Assembly: GCF_000190535.1 (NCBI RefSeq)
Contig: NC_015160.1
Location: forward strand, 1,860,001-1,924,000
Source: Odoribacter splanchnicus DSM 20712
GTDB taxonomy: Bacteria; Bacteroidota; Bacteroidia; Bacteroidales; Marinifilaceae
Direction: 5' to 3'
DNA length: 64,000 bases
The notes under the pieces were generated by a model. It was not told the origin of the DNA. It did not search any database and saw only the letters and a program-made list of their open reading frames with translations. The translations under genes were made by a program, and so were the position numbers. Positions 44,638 through 53,969 of the stretch are shown here, in pieces. Position 1 is the stretch's first letter. Each line of letters opens with the position of its first letter.

Positions 44638-45774
44638 ATGAACTTTTTACGAAATTATTTGGATAAGCAGAAACCCAAATTTGAAAAAGGAGGTAAGCTG
44701 GAAAAATTCCACTCCGTTTTCACCGGTTTCGAGTCTTTTCTTTTCGTGCCGAATACGACCACTTCCAGCGGAGCTCATATCCGGGATGCCGTCGATCTGA
44801 AGAGAACCATGATCATCGTGGTACTTGCTTTGATTCCGGCACTTCTTTTCGGGATATACAACGTAGGTTATCAGCATTTCAATGCTGTCGGCGGCCTGGC
44901 AGACACCACTTTCTTCCAACTGTTCTTCTACGGTTTGTGGAAAGTGCTCCCCATGATCATCGTATCTTATGTCGTTGGATTGGGCATCGAATTTGCAGTC
45001 GCCCAAATGAAGGGACATGAAATCAATGAAGGTTTTCTGGTTTCCGGTTTACTGATCCCCATGATTATGCCTGTCGAAGCTCCGTTATGGATGGTGGCTT
45101 TATCGACAGCCTTCGCAGTAATCATCGGTAAAGAAATTTTCGGAGGTACAGGTATGAACATCTGGAATCCAGCCCTGTTGGCCCGTGCTTTCTTTTTCTT
45201 CTCCTATCCTTCTATGATTTCAGGAGATAAAGTATGGATTGCCGGAGACACAGCCGATGCCATCTCACAAGCCACTCCACTGGCACAAATGGCTCTGGGC
45301 CAACCCCTGACTTACAGTACGGCAGACATGTTCTGGGGATTTATTCCCGGTTCGGTCGGTGAAACCTCGGCCTTCTGTATTCTGATCGGAGCTGTGATTC
45401 TGTTATTGACCAACGTCGCCAGTTGGCGCACCATGATTTCGGTTTTTGTCGGAGGTTATCTCATGGCGCTCATATTCCAGCCGATTTCCGGTGTCGAAGC
45501 CTATCAGCAACTGTTAATGGGCGGTTTTGCTTTCGGAGCGGTATTTATGGCTACCGACCCGGTAACTTCCGCTCAAACCAATACAGGTAAATATGTTTAC
45601 GGTCTGTTGATCGGAGCGATGGCTGTGATCATCCGTTGCATCAACCCGGGTTATCCCGAAGGCATGATGCTGGCCATCCTGCTGATGAACACGTTCGCTC
45701 CCCTGATCGACTGGTTCGTTGTACAGGCTAACATCAAACGCAGACTGAAAAGAGCGAAAGCCGTTGCTAATTGA
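44638..45774 (+). CDS. nqrB: Na+-translocating NADH:quinone reductase subunit B
   Basis: 378 residues with about ten hydrophobic segments. This integral membrane subunit carries riboflavin and one covalently attached FMN. The sequence GSVGETSAFCILIGA (about residues 238-252) contains the Thr corresponding, as I recall it, to the FMN-bearing residue of the Vibrio protein. A conserved GFAFGAVFMATDPVTSAQTN segment lies in the last third. It matches subunits of the Na+-pumping NADH dehydrogenase, which takes the place of complex I in many Bacteroidetes. Confidence 0.95.
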   Translation: MNFLRNYLDKQKPKFEKGGKLEKFHSVFTGFESFLFVPNTTTSSGAHIRDAVDLKRTMIIVVLALIPALLFGIYNVGYQHFNAVGGLADTTFFQLFFYGLWKVLPMIIVSYVVGLGIEFAVAQMKGHEINEGFLVSGLLIPMIMPVEAPLWMVALSTAFAVIIGKEIFGGTGMNIWNPALLARAFFFFSYPSMISGDKVWIAGDTADAISQATPLAQMALGQPLTYSTADMFWGFIPGSVGETSAFCILIGAVILLLTNVASWRTMISVFVGGYLMALIFQPISGVEAYQQLLMGGFAFGAVFMATDPVTSAQTNTGKYVYGLLIGAMAVIIRCINPGYPEGMMLAILLMNTFAPLIDWFVVQANIKRRLKRAKAVAN

Positions 45775-45810
45775 CGATTTAAGATTTAAGCAATCATAGA
45801 TTTAAAAGAT

Positions 45811-46497
45811 ATGAATAAACAAGGAAATACCTATACATTCCTCTATTCAGTTGTTCTGGTAGTCGTTGTTGCAGCGCTACTATCCATCGTATCTCTTTCC
45901 CTGCAACCCCGGCAGAATGAAAACCGCCAAAACGAAAAGAGACAGAACATACTGAGTGCGATACACATTTCCTCCACTGCTGCCAATTCTGCAGAACTCT
46001 TCGACAAATATATCAAGGAGCAGTTTATTATAAACAGCAAAGGAGATAGAATCGAAGGCAAGGCCTTTGACGTAAACATCGAAAAACAATACAACCTACC
46101 GGTTGAAAAACGGGAACTTCCCGTATTTGTCGCCAATGTCGACGGAGCCACCAAATACATCCTACCGATTTACGGAGCCGGTTTATGGGGCCCTATCTGG
46201 GGATATATCTCCCTGGACGACAACAAAGATACCGTTTACGGTACTTTCTTCGACCACCAGGGAGAAACTCCGGGGTTGGGAGCTGAAATTACCACGCCTG
46301 AATTCAATAAAGAATTCCGGAACAAACAGATTTTCTCCGGGAATCAGTTGGTTGGAATTCTGGTCGTAAAAGGCGGGAATGCTTCCGGGGCGAATGAAGT
46401 CGATGCCATATCCGGAGGTACGATCACTTCCAAAGGAGTAGAGACCATGATCAAGAATTACTTAACCTATTACGAACCGTTTTTAAAACAAAAATAA
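45811..46497 (+). CDS. nqrC: Na+-translocating NADH:quinone reductase subunit C
   Basis: 228 residues. One N-terminal membrane helix (about 9-27) anchors a periplasmic domain that carries the second covalent FMN. The attachment motif S-G-G-T-x-T-S is at the C-terminal end (DAISGGTITS, Thr 204); family members usually have S-G-A-T, so the Gly is a mild variation. LWGPIWGYISLDD is typical. It stops one base before the nqrD start. Confidence 0.95.
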   Translation: MNKQGNTYTFLYSVVLVVVVAALLSIVSLSLQPRQNENRQNEKRQNILSAIHISSTAANSAELFDKYIKEQFIINSKGDRIEGKAFDVNIEKQYNLPVEKRELPVFVANVDGATKYILPIYGAGLWGPIWGYISLDDNKDTVYGTFFDHQGETPGLGAEITTPEFNKEFRNKQIFSGNQLVGILVVKGGNASGANEVDAISGGTITSKGVETMIKNYLTYYEPFLKQK

Positions 46498-46498
46498 A

Positions 46499-47140
46499 AT
46501 GAGCGCATTATTTTCAGCTAAGAACCGGGAATTCCTGCTCGGTCCTCTGAGTAAGAACAACCCGGTTATCGTACAGGTCCTGGGTATTTGTTCTGCCCTT
46601 GCTGTTACTGCCAAGCTGGAGCCTGCCATCGTAATGGGGCTTTCGGTAACGGCCGTAACCGCTTTCTCGAATGTGATCCTTTCGCTGATGCGAAATACCA
46701 TTCCGACCCGTATCCGTATCATCGTACAATTGGTCGTTGTGGCCGCTCTTGTAATCATCGTCGATCAGCTGTTGAAAGCTTTCGCTTACGATGTCAGCAA
46801 ACAGCTGTCCGTATATGTCGGATTGATCATCACCAACTGTATCATCATGGGGCGTATCGAAGCTTTCGCCCTCGCCAATAAACCCTGGCCTTCTTTGCTG
46901 GACGGTATCGGTAACGGTTTGGGGTACGGCCTGATCCTGGTGATCGTAGCTTTCTTCCGTGAACTGCTCGGTTCGGGTACACTTTACGGTTTCCGTATTA
47001 TTCCGGAATCGTGGTATGTACAGAACGGCGGTTGTTATCTCAATAACGGTTTGATGATTATGCCGGCCATGGCTTTGATTCTTGTCGGACTGATTATCTG
47101 GGTACACCGTTCCAGAAATAAAGATTTAATAGAAAAATAA
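46499..47140 (+). CDS. nqrD: Na+-translocating NADH:quinone reductase subunit D
   Basis: 213 residues, six predicted membrane segments. NqrD and NqrE are related half-subunits that form the sodium and electron path, with an inverted-repeat topology and a metal cluster held by cysteines (here Cys near 31 and Cys near 112, in ICSALAVT and ITNCIIMGRIEA). ITNCIIMGRIEAFA is a signature of the NqrD/RnfE family. Immediately follows nqrC. Confidence 0.95.
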   Translation: MSALFSAKNREFLLGPLSKNNPVIVQVLGICSALAVTAKLEPAIVMGLSVTAVTAFSNVILSLMRNTIPTRIRIIVQLVVVAALVIIVDQLLKAFAYDVSKQLSVYVGLIITNCIIMGRIEAFALANKPWPSLLDGIGNGLGYGLILVIVAFFRELLGSGTLYGFRIIPESWYVQNGGCYLNNGLMIMPAMALILVGLIIWVHRSRNKDLIEK

Positions 47141-47158
47141 TTAAAGTAAAAATAAGAT

Positions 47159-47920
47159 ATGGAAAATCTATTAAATATATTCGTCCGTTCCATCTTCATC
47201 GACAATATGATCTTTGCCTATTTCTTAGGCATGTGTTCCTATCTGGCCGTATCGAAGACTGTGAAGACCTCTTTCGGTCTGGGAATCGCTGTTATTTTCG
47301 TATTGTTCATCACCGTTCCGGTCAATTATCTGTTAGACAACTATGTGTTGAAACCCGGTGCTTTACAATGGTTGCTCGGGGATGAAGCTGCCGGAATCGA
47401 TCTGAGCTTCCTGAGTTTTATCATGTTCATCGCCATCATCGCTGCTATGGTACAATTGGTGGAAATGATCGTCGAGAAATTTGCTCCCGCTTTGTACAAC
47501 CAATTGGGTATCTTCCTGCCTCTGATCGCTGTAAACTGTGCTATCATGGGAGCTTCCCTGTTTATGCAACAGCGGAACTACGGCAGTGTACTCGAAGCGA
47601 CGACATTCGGTTTGGGCTCAGGTATCGGCTGGATGCTGGCTATCGTATGTATTGCCGCTATCCGGGAGAAACTGAAATATTCCGACATTCCGGCTCCATT
47701 ACGGGGAATCGGTATCACGTTTATCGTGACCGGACTGATGGCTATCTCTTTCATGAGTTTCCTGGGTATCGACCTGAATAAACTGAAAGCTCAGCCGGCA
47801 CAAACCGAAACGACGGCACAGGTATCCTCCTATGGTGAAAAAGAGACCGTCACCGGTTACCTGACTGAAAAAGATCAGATGGCTTCAGCACAAAATGAAG
47901 GCAATGCCGATGCAGAATAA
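47159..47920 (+). CDS. nqrE: Na+-translocating NADH:quinone reductase subunit E, extended C-terminus
   Basis: 253 residues; the usual length is about 200. The core (about 1-210) has six membrane segments and the motifs [14 protein letters not shown] and [13 protein letters not shown]. About 45 residues then extend beyond the normal end, rich in Gln, Thr, Glu and Ala ([11 protein letters not shown]...[17 protein letters not shown]), with no hydrophobic part. This tail is most likely cytoplasmic or periplasmic and unstructured. Apart from it the subunit looks normal. Confidence 0.94.
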   Translation: MENLLNIFVRSIFIDNMIFAYFLGMCSYLAVSKTVKTSFGLGIAVIFVLFITVPVNYLLDNYVLKPGALQWLLGDEAAGIDLSFLSFIMFIAIIAAMVQLVEMIVEKFAPALYNQLGIFLPLIAVNCAIMGASLFMQQRNYGSVLEATTFGLGSGIGWMLAIVCIAAIREKLKYSDIPAPLRGIGITFIVTGLMAISFMSFLGIDLNKLKAQPAQTETTAQVSSYGEKETVTGYLTEKDQMASAQNEGNADAE

Positions 47921-47952
47921 TTTAAAATTTAAAATCTAAAATTTAAAATTAA

Positions 47953-49221
47953 ATGGTACTATTAGCAATAAATACAACAATCGTCACTACCGGCATTGTG
48001 GTATTCCTGATTGTCATCCTGATTCTGGTGGGTATCCTTTTGTTTGCCAAAGCCAAACTGACCGCCAAAGGGGATGTGAAAATCAGCATTAACAATGGCG
48101 ACCGGATCATTACAACCGAACCGGGCAGCTCACTGTTGTCCACCCTGGCAGGCCAGAAAATATTCCTGCCTTCGGCCTGTGGTGGTAAAGGTTCCTGTGG
48201 TATGTGTAAATGCCAGGTAGATTCGGGTGCAGGTTCTATCCTCCCGACCGAAACAGGTTTCTTCTCCTACAAACAGCAGCACGAAAACTGGCGTCTGGCT
48301 TGTCAGGTGAAAGTGAAAGAAAATATCGAAATGCGTATTCCGGAATCCGTGATGGGAATCAAAAAATGGGAATGTACCGTAGTTTCCAACCGGAATATTT
48401 CTACTTTCCTGAAAGAATTCGTTGTAAAATTGCCGGAAGGTGAAAATCTGAAATTCAAATCCGGAGGTTATATTCAAATCGATGTACCTGCCTTGGATGT
48501 CGACTTCAAGGACATGATCATCGATGAAAAATACAAAGGCGATTGGGAAAAGATGAAAATGTTCGATCTGAAGATGCATAATCCCGAACCGACCTACCGG
48601 GCCTACTCTATGGCCAATTCCCCGGCAGAAGGCAATATCATCATGTTGAACATCCGTATCGCCACTCCGCCGTTCGACCGTGCGGCAGGCGCTTTTGCTC
48701 CGGTAAATCCGGGTATCTGTTCTTCTTTCATCTTCTCGCGTAAACCGGGAGATAAAGTAACGATTTCCGGTCCTTACGGAGAATTCTTCCTGCGCGAAAC
48801 CAACAACGAGATGATGTTCATCGGTGGTGGTGCCGGTATGGCTCCGATGCGTTCACACATCTTCAACCTGTTCCATACGATACATACAGACCGTAAAGTG
48901 ACCTTCTGGTACGGAGCACGTGCTCTGCAGGAAGCTCCCTACGTGGATGAATTCAATAAGATCCAGGAAGAAAATCCGAATTTCCATTGGACACTAGCCC
49001 TCGACCGTCCCGACCCTGTAGCAGATGCTGCCGGCGTGGCCTACAAACCGGGCTTCGTACACCAGGTGATCTTCGAGAACTATCTGAAGAACCACGAGAA
49101 CCCCGAAGATATCGAATACTACTTGTGCGGACCTCCAATGATGATCCAGGCAGTAACCAAAATGCTGTACGATCTGGGAGTTCCCGACGAAAATGTTATG
49201 TACGACAACTTCGGTGGATAA
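47953..49221 (+). CDS. nqrF: Na+-translocating NADH:quinone reductase subunit F
   Basis: 422 residues. One N-terminal helix (about 8-30), then a 2Fe-2S ferredoxin domain with ligands Cys 76, 82, 85 and 117 (ACGGKGSCGMC...C), an FAD domain (RAYSMANSP near 220) and an NADH-binding domain (GGGAGMAPMRSH near 295; YLCGPPMM near 390). It takes electrons from NADH into the complex. It is last in the operon; a strong hairpin lies about 30 bp beyond the stop. Confidence 0.97.
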   Translation: MVLLAINTTIVTTGIVVFLIVILILVGILLFAKAKLTAKGDVKISINNGDRIITTEPGSSLLSTLAGQKIFLPSACGGKGSCGMCKCQVDSGAGSILPTETGFFSYKQQHENWRLACQVKVKENIEMRIPESVMGIKKWECTVVSNRNISTFLKEFVVKLPEGENLKFKSGGYIQIDVPALDVDFKDMIIDEKYKGDWEKMKMFDLKMHNPEPTYRAYSMANSPAEGNIIMLNIRIATPPFDRAAGAFAPVNPGICSSFIFSRKPGDKVTISGPYGEFFLRETNNEMMFIGGGAGMAPMRSHIFNLFHTIHTDRKVTFWYGARALQEAPYVDEFNKIQEENPNFHWTLALDRPDPVADAAGVAYKPGFVHQVIFENYLKNHENPEDIEYYLCGPPMMIQAVTKMLYDLGVPDENVMYDNFGG

Positions 49222-49248
49222 CCCCAATAAAAAGGGACTGTCTAACAA

Positions 49249-49296
49249 TGAAATGCCCCCAAAAAGTTTTATGTCCAACTTTTTGGGGGCACTTCA
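49249..49296. terminator. long GC-rich hairpin after nqrF
   Basis: A 15-bp perfect stem (TGCCCCCAAAAAGTT with its complement, 49254-49268 and 49277-49291), extended on both sides by four more pairs across one mismatch, surrounds an 8-nt loop. It can terminate both nqr and the convergent minus-strand locus. The nearby GGGACTGTC (49233-49241) recalls IS ends, so it may be a leftover element end. Confidence 0.65.
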
Positions 49297-49333
49297 CTTC
49301 AAGAGTCCGGCAGCCTGCTAATAGAGGATAGCT

Positions 49334-50443
49334 CTACTTTCCGAAAATTGCTTTCAGTTTTATATCCAATTGCTTTCCGCGAATACCGTTGGCGACAATG
49401 ACATTGTTTTCGTCAAGTACAATCACATGGGGAATACCGCAAAGCAGTTTATACATGCCTCGAGAGACATCTTGAGTATCCATCACATGGTTCCAAGAAA
49501 GGTGGTCATCCGCAATGGCTTTCACCCAAGGAGCCTGCTGGTGGTCCAATGAAACACTCAAGATTTCCAATCCATGCCGGTGGTATTTTTTATAAAGTTC
49601 CACCATGTAGGGATTTTCCGCCCGACAAGGAGCACACCACGACGCCCAAAAATCGAGGATTTTCACTTTCCCTTGGATGGAATACATGGACAAAGAATCC
49701 CCTTCGGGTGTTGGAAGCGTAAAATCCGGAGCCTTTTTGCCGGGGGCAAATGCAGCCATTTCGTCCAAACGCTCTACCACTTGCCGCGTCAGTTTCATCG
49801 CTTTGGCAGAAGCACCCAATTGATCGTATTCCCGCTGTAAATCTTCTATGTTCTGATATTGGTACATCCGTTTGTTCAACAGATAGGCAGCTAAAAAACC
49901 ATCCTTATGCGCCTCCCGGAATTGTTCCTGTTCACGACCGGTCTGCTCCCCCAATTTCCCCATGGTTCTCATAACCTCATTCATGGTAGCCGTATCGTTT
50001 TTCTGACGGGCAGAGTAGTAACGGTTGCGCAATTCATTCGTTTGTCCGGCCGTCTTGTTACCGATGGCCTGATAGGTAGCAAATAGCAATTGCAGCTCCG
50101 GACCTTCCACTCGGTTGGCCTCAGGATTTTTCAAGTGAAGATGCGCCCGGTAATCGGCATTTTCAAGCAAAAGTATCGCATAGGTTTTCTCTCCGGTGAT
50201 ATAAAGTCCCGCTTCCATGGTATCGGGTAGTGAACCGGTCAACGTAAATTTCCCGTCCCGGATTTCAGCCCGCGCCAAGGTATCCGGTTTTTTATTCCAG
50301 CCAGGATAGCCGACGATGTAAGCTTCACCGTCCACTTTCTCGTCCAACGAGCCTTCTATGGTAAAATGCGGTTTCGATGTGCAAGCGGACAATCCACCGA
50401 AAAACCAAATGCCTAAAATTGTTTTTCTTATGATTCCTTTCAT
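49334..50443 (-). CDS. TlpA-like thioredoxin-fold lipoprotein (locus 2)
   Basis: 369 residues, lipoprotein signal with Cys 21 (GGLSACTSKPHF). The N-terminal part (about 25-120) resembles DUF4369 (FTIEGSLDEKVDGEAYIVG). A helical linker follows (about 125-225), and a thioredoxin-fold domain (about 230-369) has the redox motif WCAPC in ILDFWASWCAPCRAENP and the cis-Pro loop CGIPHVIVL. It would reduce or oxidise thiols in the periplasm or at the outer membrane. It lies 13 bp after the DsbD-alpha-containing gene and is last in the second SusCD operon. Confidence 0.88.
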   Translation of the reverse strand: MKGIIRKTILGIWFFGGLSACTSKPHFTIEGSLDEKVDGEAYIVGYPGWNKKPDTLARAEIRDGKFTLTGSLPDTMEAGLYITGEKTYAILLLENADYRAHLHLKNPEANRVEGPELQLLFATYQAIGNKTAGQTNELRNRYYSARQKNDTATMNEVMRTMGKLGEQTGREQEQFREAHKDGFLAAYLLNKRMYQYQNIEDLQREYDQLGASAKAMKLTRQVVERLDEMAAFAPGKKAPDFTLPTPEGDSLSMYSIQGKVKILDFWASWCAPCRAENPYMVELYKKYHRHGLEILSVSLDHQQAPWVKAIADDHLSWNHVMDTQDVSRGMYKLLCGIPHVIVLDENNVIVANGIRGKQLDIKLKAIFGK

Positions 50444-50456
50444 TAGTTATGACACT

Positions 50457-52394
50457 TTATTTCAACATTACTTTCAATTCCTTTTCAATCGGTGGAAAAC
50501 AGATGTGTGCGTCACAGCATTGATAGCTGACGGTACACTTTGCTTCCCCTTGTCCACTACCGGAGATTTCGTACCGGAAAATGGCTTCATCTTCATAAAC
50601 GGTGGTACCTTGTTTATTATACGACTTGGCGGAAGGGAGTTTCGGTTTACCGACAATCGTCCACCCCTCCGGCAATTGGAGCTCTACCTGCGTGGTAACA
50701 AAGGGATCGCTCTCAGCAACATAAGCATAAATGTGATAGCCCGGATGGATTTTCAGGCGGACCACAATCTCCCGGTTGCCGTTCGCTGCCTTTTCAAGCC
50801 CTGCAACCATCTGCACAGGATTCCGGTCATCCGTGGCGGCCGGTCGGGACGATGTTTCCTGTACCGGTTGTGCATAACGTGCGCTGTAATCGTTGGCAGG
50901 ATCAGGTTCGCGAGTATTCACCATAAAAAGCCAGCCCCCGGATTCCGTAAAAAAAAGACGCTCTTTGTTCTTCTCATACCAAGTCCGCCACTCCTGCGGA
51001 GCTTCAAAGCGGCAAAGGGTATAGCGATGCAGGATGCGGTTGGCCTTTTCGGTCTCTTTCCCTTTTTCCAGCAACCGGATGGCAGTATCAAGCAAGCGTT
51101 TGTCGTTATAGGGAATGCCAAGGCTCTTCACATCTTCGTCAATACTCAGCACATACATGCCTTCACCTCCATAAAAATAATCTATGTTCTCACGGTAATA
51201 ACGGGCATAGGCCGCTTCGTCCTCGCCAAACAAATCGAACAGCTCTCCCTGGTAACGTTTCAACATATCGGCATAACTCATCGGCGGTTGCGGTTCATAG
51301 TTTAGGAACATCTCTTCCCTGCGGTTCAATTTCTCACCACGCCTCTGTTTTTCCTGAACCACTTTTTTCAGTTTTAAACCCTCTGCAGCAAACTCTTCAT
51401 CGCTTTTCACCCTCTCTTGCCAAGCTTCCCGGGTTGACAAGTAAAGCTGCTCTTTCACATATTCGCGGGTAGCAATGCGATCGTTGTATTTCCGGACGAA
51501 GGGTTTCTGTCCGGCAAAACGGGAAATGTAGACAATCGCGTTGGCAAATACCGTCTTTGCCTCTTCCGTCATATCTGCCGGCGAAGCGGCAAATCCCCAA
51601 TGCAGGAAGTTCCCGTGACGGCCAATAGCCACTGCATCCAATGTTTTGGCGCAAACGCCACTGGAAATATATTCCGCGTCCGGAGAATCTTCAAAGCCCC
51701 AAGGACGAGCCACCATCCCTACCCGAAAACCTTCGTGCGTCTGATAACCTTTGTTCTGCACTTTCCACATCAGAACCGAATCCGGTACAGGCTCATCCAT
51801 AAAATAGGCATAATGAAAAGCATCCGAAGGTGTCGGACACATGCGTACCGTCATCTTTACCGGAAAAGGTCCCTTGAAAATCGGGTGTTCTGCCCGCCAA
51901 TGGTGGGCATCGGCATCCAAGCACAAACAATACCAATCGCTTTTCAAGCCGATGCCGCGCCCGACGGTATTCCCCACCTCGGCAATCGTGACCATCGGAC
52001 GGTCAAAACTTTCCGGCAAATAGACCGCACTGTGGTAAGCGATTACTTTACCGGAAGCGTCCTTTTCCTGCCAAGCGGGTTTGATGGCTTTTGGCCGGCC
52101 ATCCATCACGGTCACATCGTATGCCCGGGACATTTCCGGCGTCCAATCCTCCGCCGCAACGACTTTCACAGTCTGGAAATACTGTCGGAGCATCTCCCCG
52201 AATGCCGCTGTCCGATCGGCAATGCTTTTGCGCAAAGCCGTACTGTCGCTAATTGTTTCGTTCAAAACCTGTATATCCGCCGAACCGCCGACATACAGGA
52301 CTTTCAACGGTTGTTTTTCTATTTTATCCGATGCACGACTCATCTGCATACTGCCTATCAACAGCAATATGCACAAACAAAATAGGTTTTTCAT
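50457..52394 (-). CDS. two-part secreted protein with C-terminal DsbD-alpha-like domain (locus 2)
   Basis: About 645 residues from ATG 52394, which begins a clear signal peptide (MKNLFCLCILLLIGSMQM); an earlier in-frame ATG was not used. Residues about 25-280 look like an alpha/beta flavodoxin- or ThuA-like fold (PLKVLYVGGSAD; VIAYHSAVYLPESFDRPMVTIAEVGN), then a helical charged region. The C-terminal 110 residues match the DsbD N-terminal (DsbD-alpha, 'disulfide corrector') domain: VSYQCCDAHICFPPIEKELKV, with the two redox cysteines. No membrane part of DsbD is present. Together with the TlpA-like protein it would form a periplasmic thiol-exchange pair. The full domain combination is not one I can name. 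Confidence 0.75.
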   Translation of the reverse strand: MKNLFCLCILLLIGSMQMSRASDKIEKQPLKVLYVGGSADIQVLNETISDSTALRKSIADRTAAFGEMLRQYFQTVKVVAAEDWTPEMSRAYDVTVMDGRPKAIKPAWQEKDASGKVIAYHSAVYLPESFDRPMVTIAEVGNTVGRGIGLKSDWYCLCLDADAHHWRAEHPIFKGPFPVKMTVRMCPTPSDAFHYAYFMDEPVPDSVLMWKVQNKGYQTHEGFRVGMVARPWGFEDSPDAEYISSGVCAKTLDAVAIGRHGNFLHWGFAASPADMTEEAKTVFANAIVYISRFAGQKPFVRKYNDRIATREYVKEQLYLSTREAWQERVKSDEEFAAEGLKLKKVVQEKQRRGEKLNRREEMFLNYEPQPPMSYADMLKRYQGELFDLFGEDEAAYARYYRENIDYFYGGEGMYVLSIDEDVKSLGIPYNDKRLLDTAIRLLEKGKETEKANRILHRYTLCRFEAPQEWRTWYEKNKERLFFTESGGWLFMVNTREPDPANDYSARYAQPVQETSSRPAATDDRNPVQMVAGLEKAANGNREIVVRLKIHPGYHIYAYVAESDPFVTTQVELQLPEGWTIVGKPKLPSAKSYNKQGTTVYEDEAIFRYEISGSGQGEAKCTVSYQCCDAHICFPPIEKELKVMLK

Positions 52395-52453
52395 AATTTC
52401 AAAGTTAAAAGCCATGCCGGCATAGGAAACTCCTGCCGACATAGCATCTGTTG

Positions 52454-53950
52454 TTAAAATGGATTCTGCACAATGGCACCTTGCGAATTTTGGATATCCT
52501 GCTGCGGAATAGGAATGGCCAAACGACGGTCGTCTCCTTTCACGTTAATCTGTACCTTTTGGGAGGGGTCTACCCCACTCTGGGTAACCTTGTAAAATTC
52601 CCGTCGGATGGTTACGTCATCATCGGGTGTCACACTGGCAGCAAAACGCTTGATATCCATCAAACGAAGTGTAAAAGGCATTTCACGGCGACGTTCAAGC
52701 AACACCTGTTTTAAAGCTTCGCTCTGCGAAGCGGCGGTCAATACCGTAGCCGTTCCGGGAAGAAAGCGGGCTTCACGCAACGGTGCCAGTGTAACCAAGG
52801 CGTCCTGCCAATTGGCACTACGTGCCTGCAATTCTGCCTTCATCAGTACCAACTCAGCGGCAGTCAAACCGGAAATGGCATAGCGGTCATCATAAAGTTG
52901 GTTGTAGCGATACCAGTCATAAGCTACTGAAAAACGGCGATTACCATGTTCCACATAGAAAAGGTCGAAACGGCGGTCGTTCTTCCCGTCAACATAGCAA
53001 TCCAACAATTCCTGTGACGGGGAATGCCATTGCGTCGCCAGATATTGCAGACGGATATAAATCCATTCTGACCATTTATAGATTTTTTGCAGATTCCAGT
53101 TGTGGGTTTCACAATAGTGCAGTGTATCCTCCGCCATCGTGCCAGTGGCAGGATAAGGCACCGGTGTTGCCCAATCCAGATTGTTATAGTCATACAGTCC
53201 CGGAGCTAATGCCAACGCCTTGTCCACGTAGGTAGTCGCATTGTCATAGTCGTTCATGTAAAGATACACGCGGGCAAAAGCTCCGTAAATGGCACATTTG
53301 GACGCCCTCCAGGCAAAGCCTTCCTGTACCCGGTCCACCACACAGTATTTTTCCGCCTCGCGGAAGTCATCAAGAATCCGGTCAAAGGTCTTCCCCAGCG
53401 TAGCACGCGAGATATCCTCTGTGAAAAGCGTACCCAAACGCAACGGCAGCCCCATCTCGCTGCGGTTGGCCTCACTGTATGGCAGACAGTGGACGGTAGC
53501 CAAGCGGAAAAACGACCAGCCTCGCATCAAATAGGCATTGCACAACGCCTCGTCTTTTTCTTCCTGCGAACCGTTTACAGAACCAACAGAGGCAATGATC
53601 GTATTGGCATTGAATATCTTGGCGTATTCGTATTCCCAAACGTTATTGCCTGTCGTTGTTTCCATAACTTCGCTGCTCAAGGCATACAAACTCATCTGAT
53701 CAGCCCCAAAAGTAATGGGACTAGCATCGTACAGTGCCAAGGGCACACCGTAATCATCGGTGGCATACACTCCGGGATAATCGTATTCATACGTGTTTGT
53801 CACATAATCATAAAGGGAAAGCAATTGCGATACCTCGGTAATAGGGGCGTCGCTCGTTGCCGACGGCTGCTTGTCCAAAAACGAATCGCACGCACAGAAC
53901 ATACTCGCCGTGACTATCAGGAACGATAATTTCAATAAATGCTTTTTCAT
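52454..53950 (-). CDS. RagB/SusD-family nutrient-binding lipoprotein (locus 2)
   Basis: 498 residues, lipoprotein signal with Cys 21 (MFCACDSFLDKQPSAT). The CDSFLDKxPS start, the TPR-like repeats (NAYLMRGWSFFRLATVHCLPYSE; AIYGAFARVYLYMNDYDNATTYVDKAL) and the ERRREMPFTLRLMDIKRF segment are typical of SusD/RagB. It would sit over the SusC of locus 2 and capture ligand. Sequence similarity to the SusD of locus 1 is low, so the ligands probably differ. Confidence 0.93.
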   Translation of the reverse strand: MKKHLLKLSFLIVTASMFCACDSFLDKQPSATSDAPITEVSQLLSLYDYVTNTYEYDYPGVYATDDYGVPLALYDASPITFGADQMSLYALSSEVMETTTGNNVWEYEYAKIFNANTIIASVGSVNGSQEEKDEALCNAYLMRGWSFFRLATVHCLPYSEANRSEMGLPLRLGTLFTEDISRATLGKTFDRILDDFREAEKYCVVDRVQEGFAWRASKCAIYGAFARVYLYMNDYDNATTYVDKALALAPGLYDYNNLDWATPVPYPATGTMAEDTLHYCETHNWNLQKIYKWSEWIYIRLQYLATQWHSPSQELLDCYVDGKNDRRFDLFYVEHGNRRFSVAYDWYRYNQLYDDRYAISGLTAAELVLMKAELQARSANWQDALVTLAPLREARFLPGTATVLTAASQSEALKQVLLERRREMPFTLRLMDIKRFAASVTPDDDVTIRREFYKVTQSGVDPSQKVQINVKGDDRRLAIPIPQQDIQNSQGAIVQNPF

Positions 53951-53969
53951 ATCTTTTTCCTCCTAATTA

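Noticed and set aside
50358..51305. 315-codon plus-strand frame opposite the DsbD-alpha gene
   Set aside because: Antisense shadow with no signal, domain or start context.
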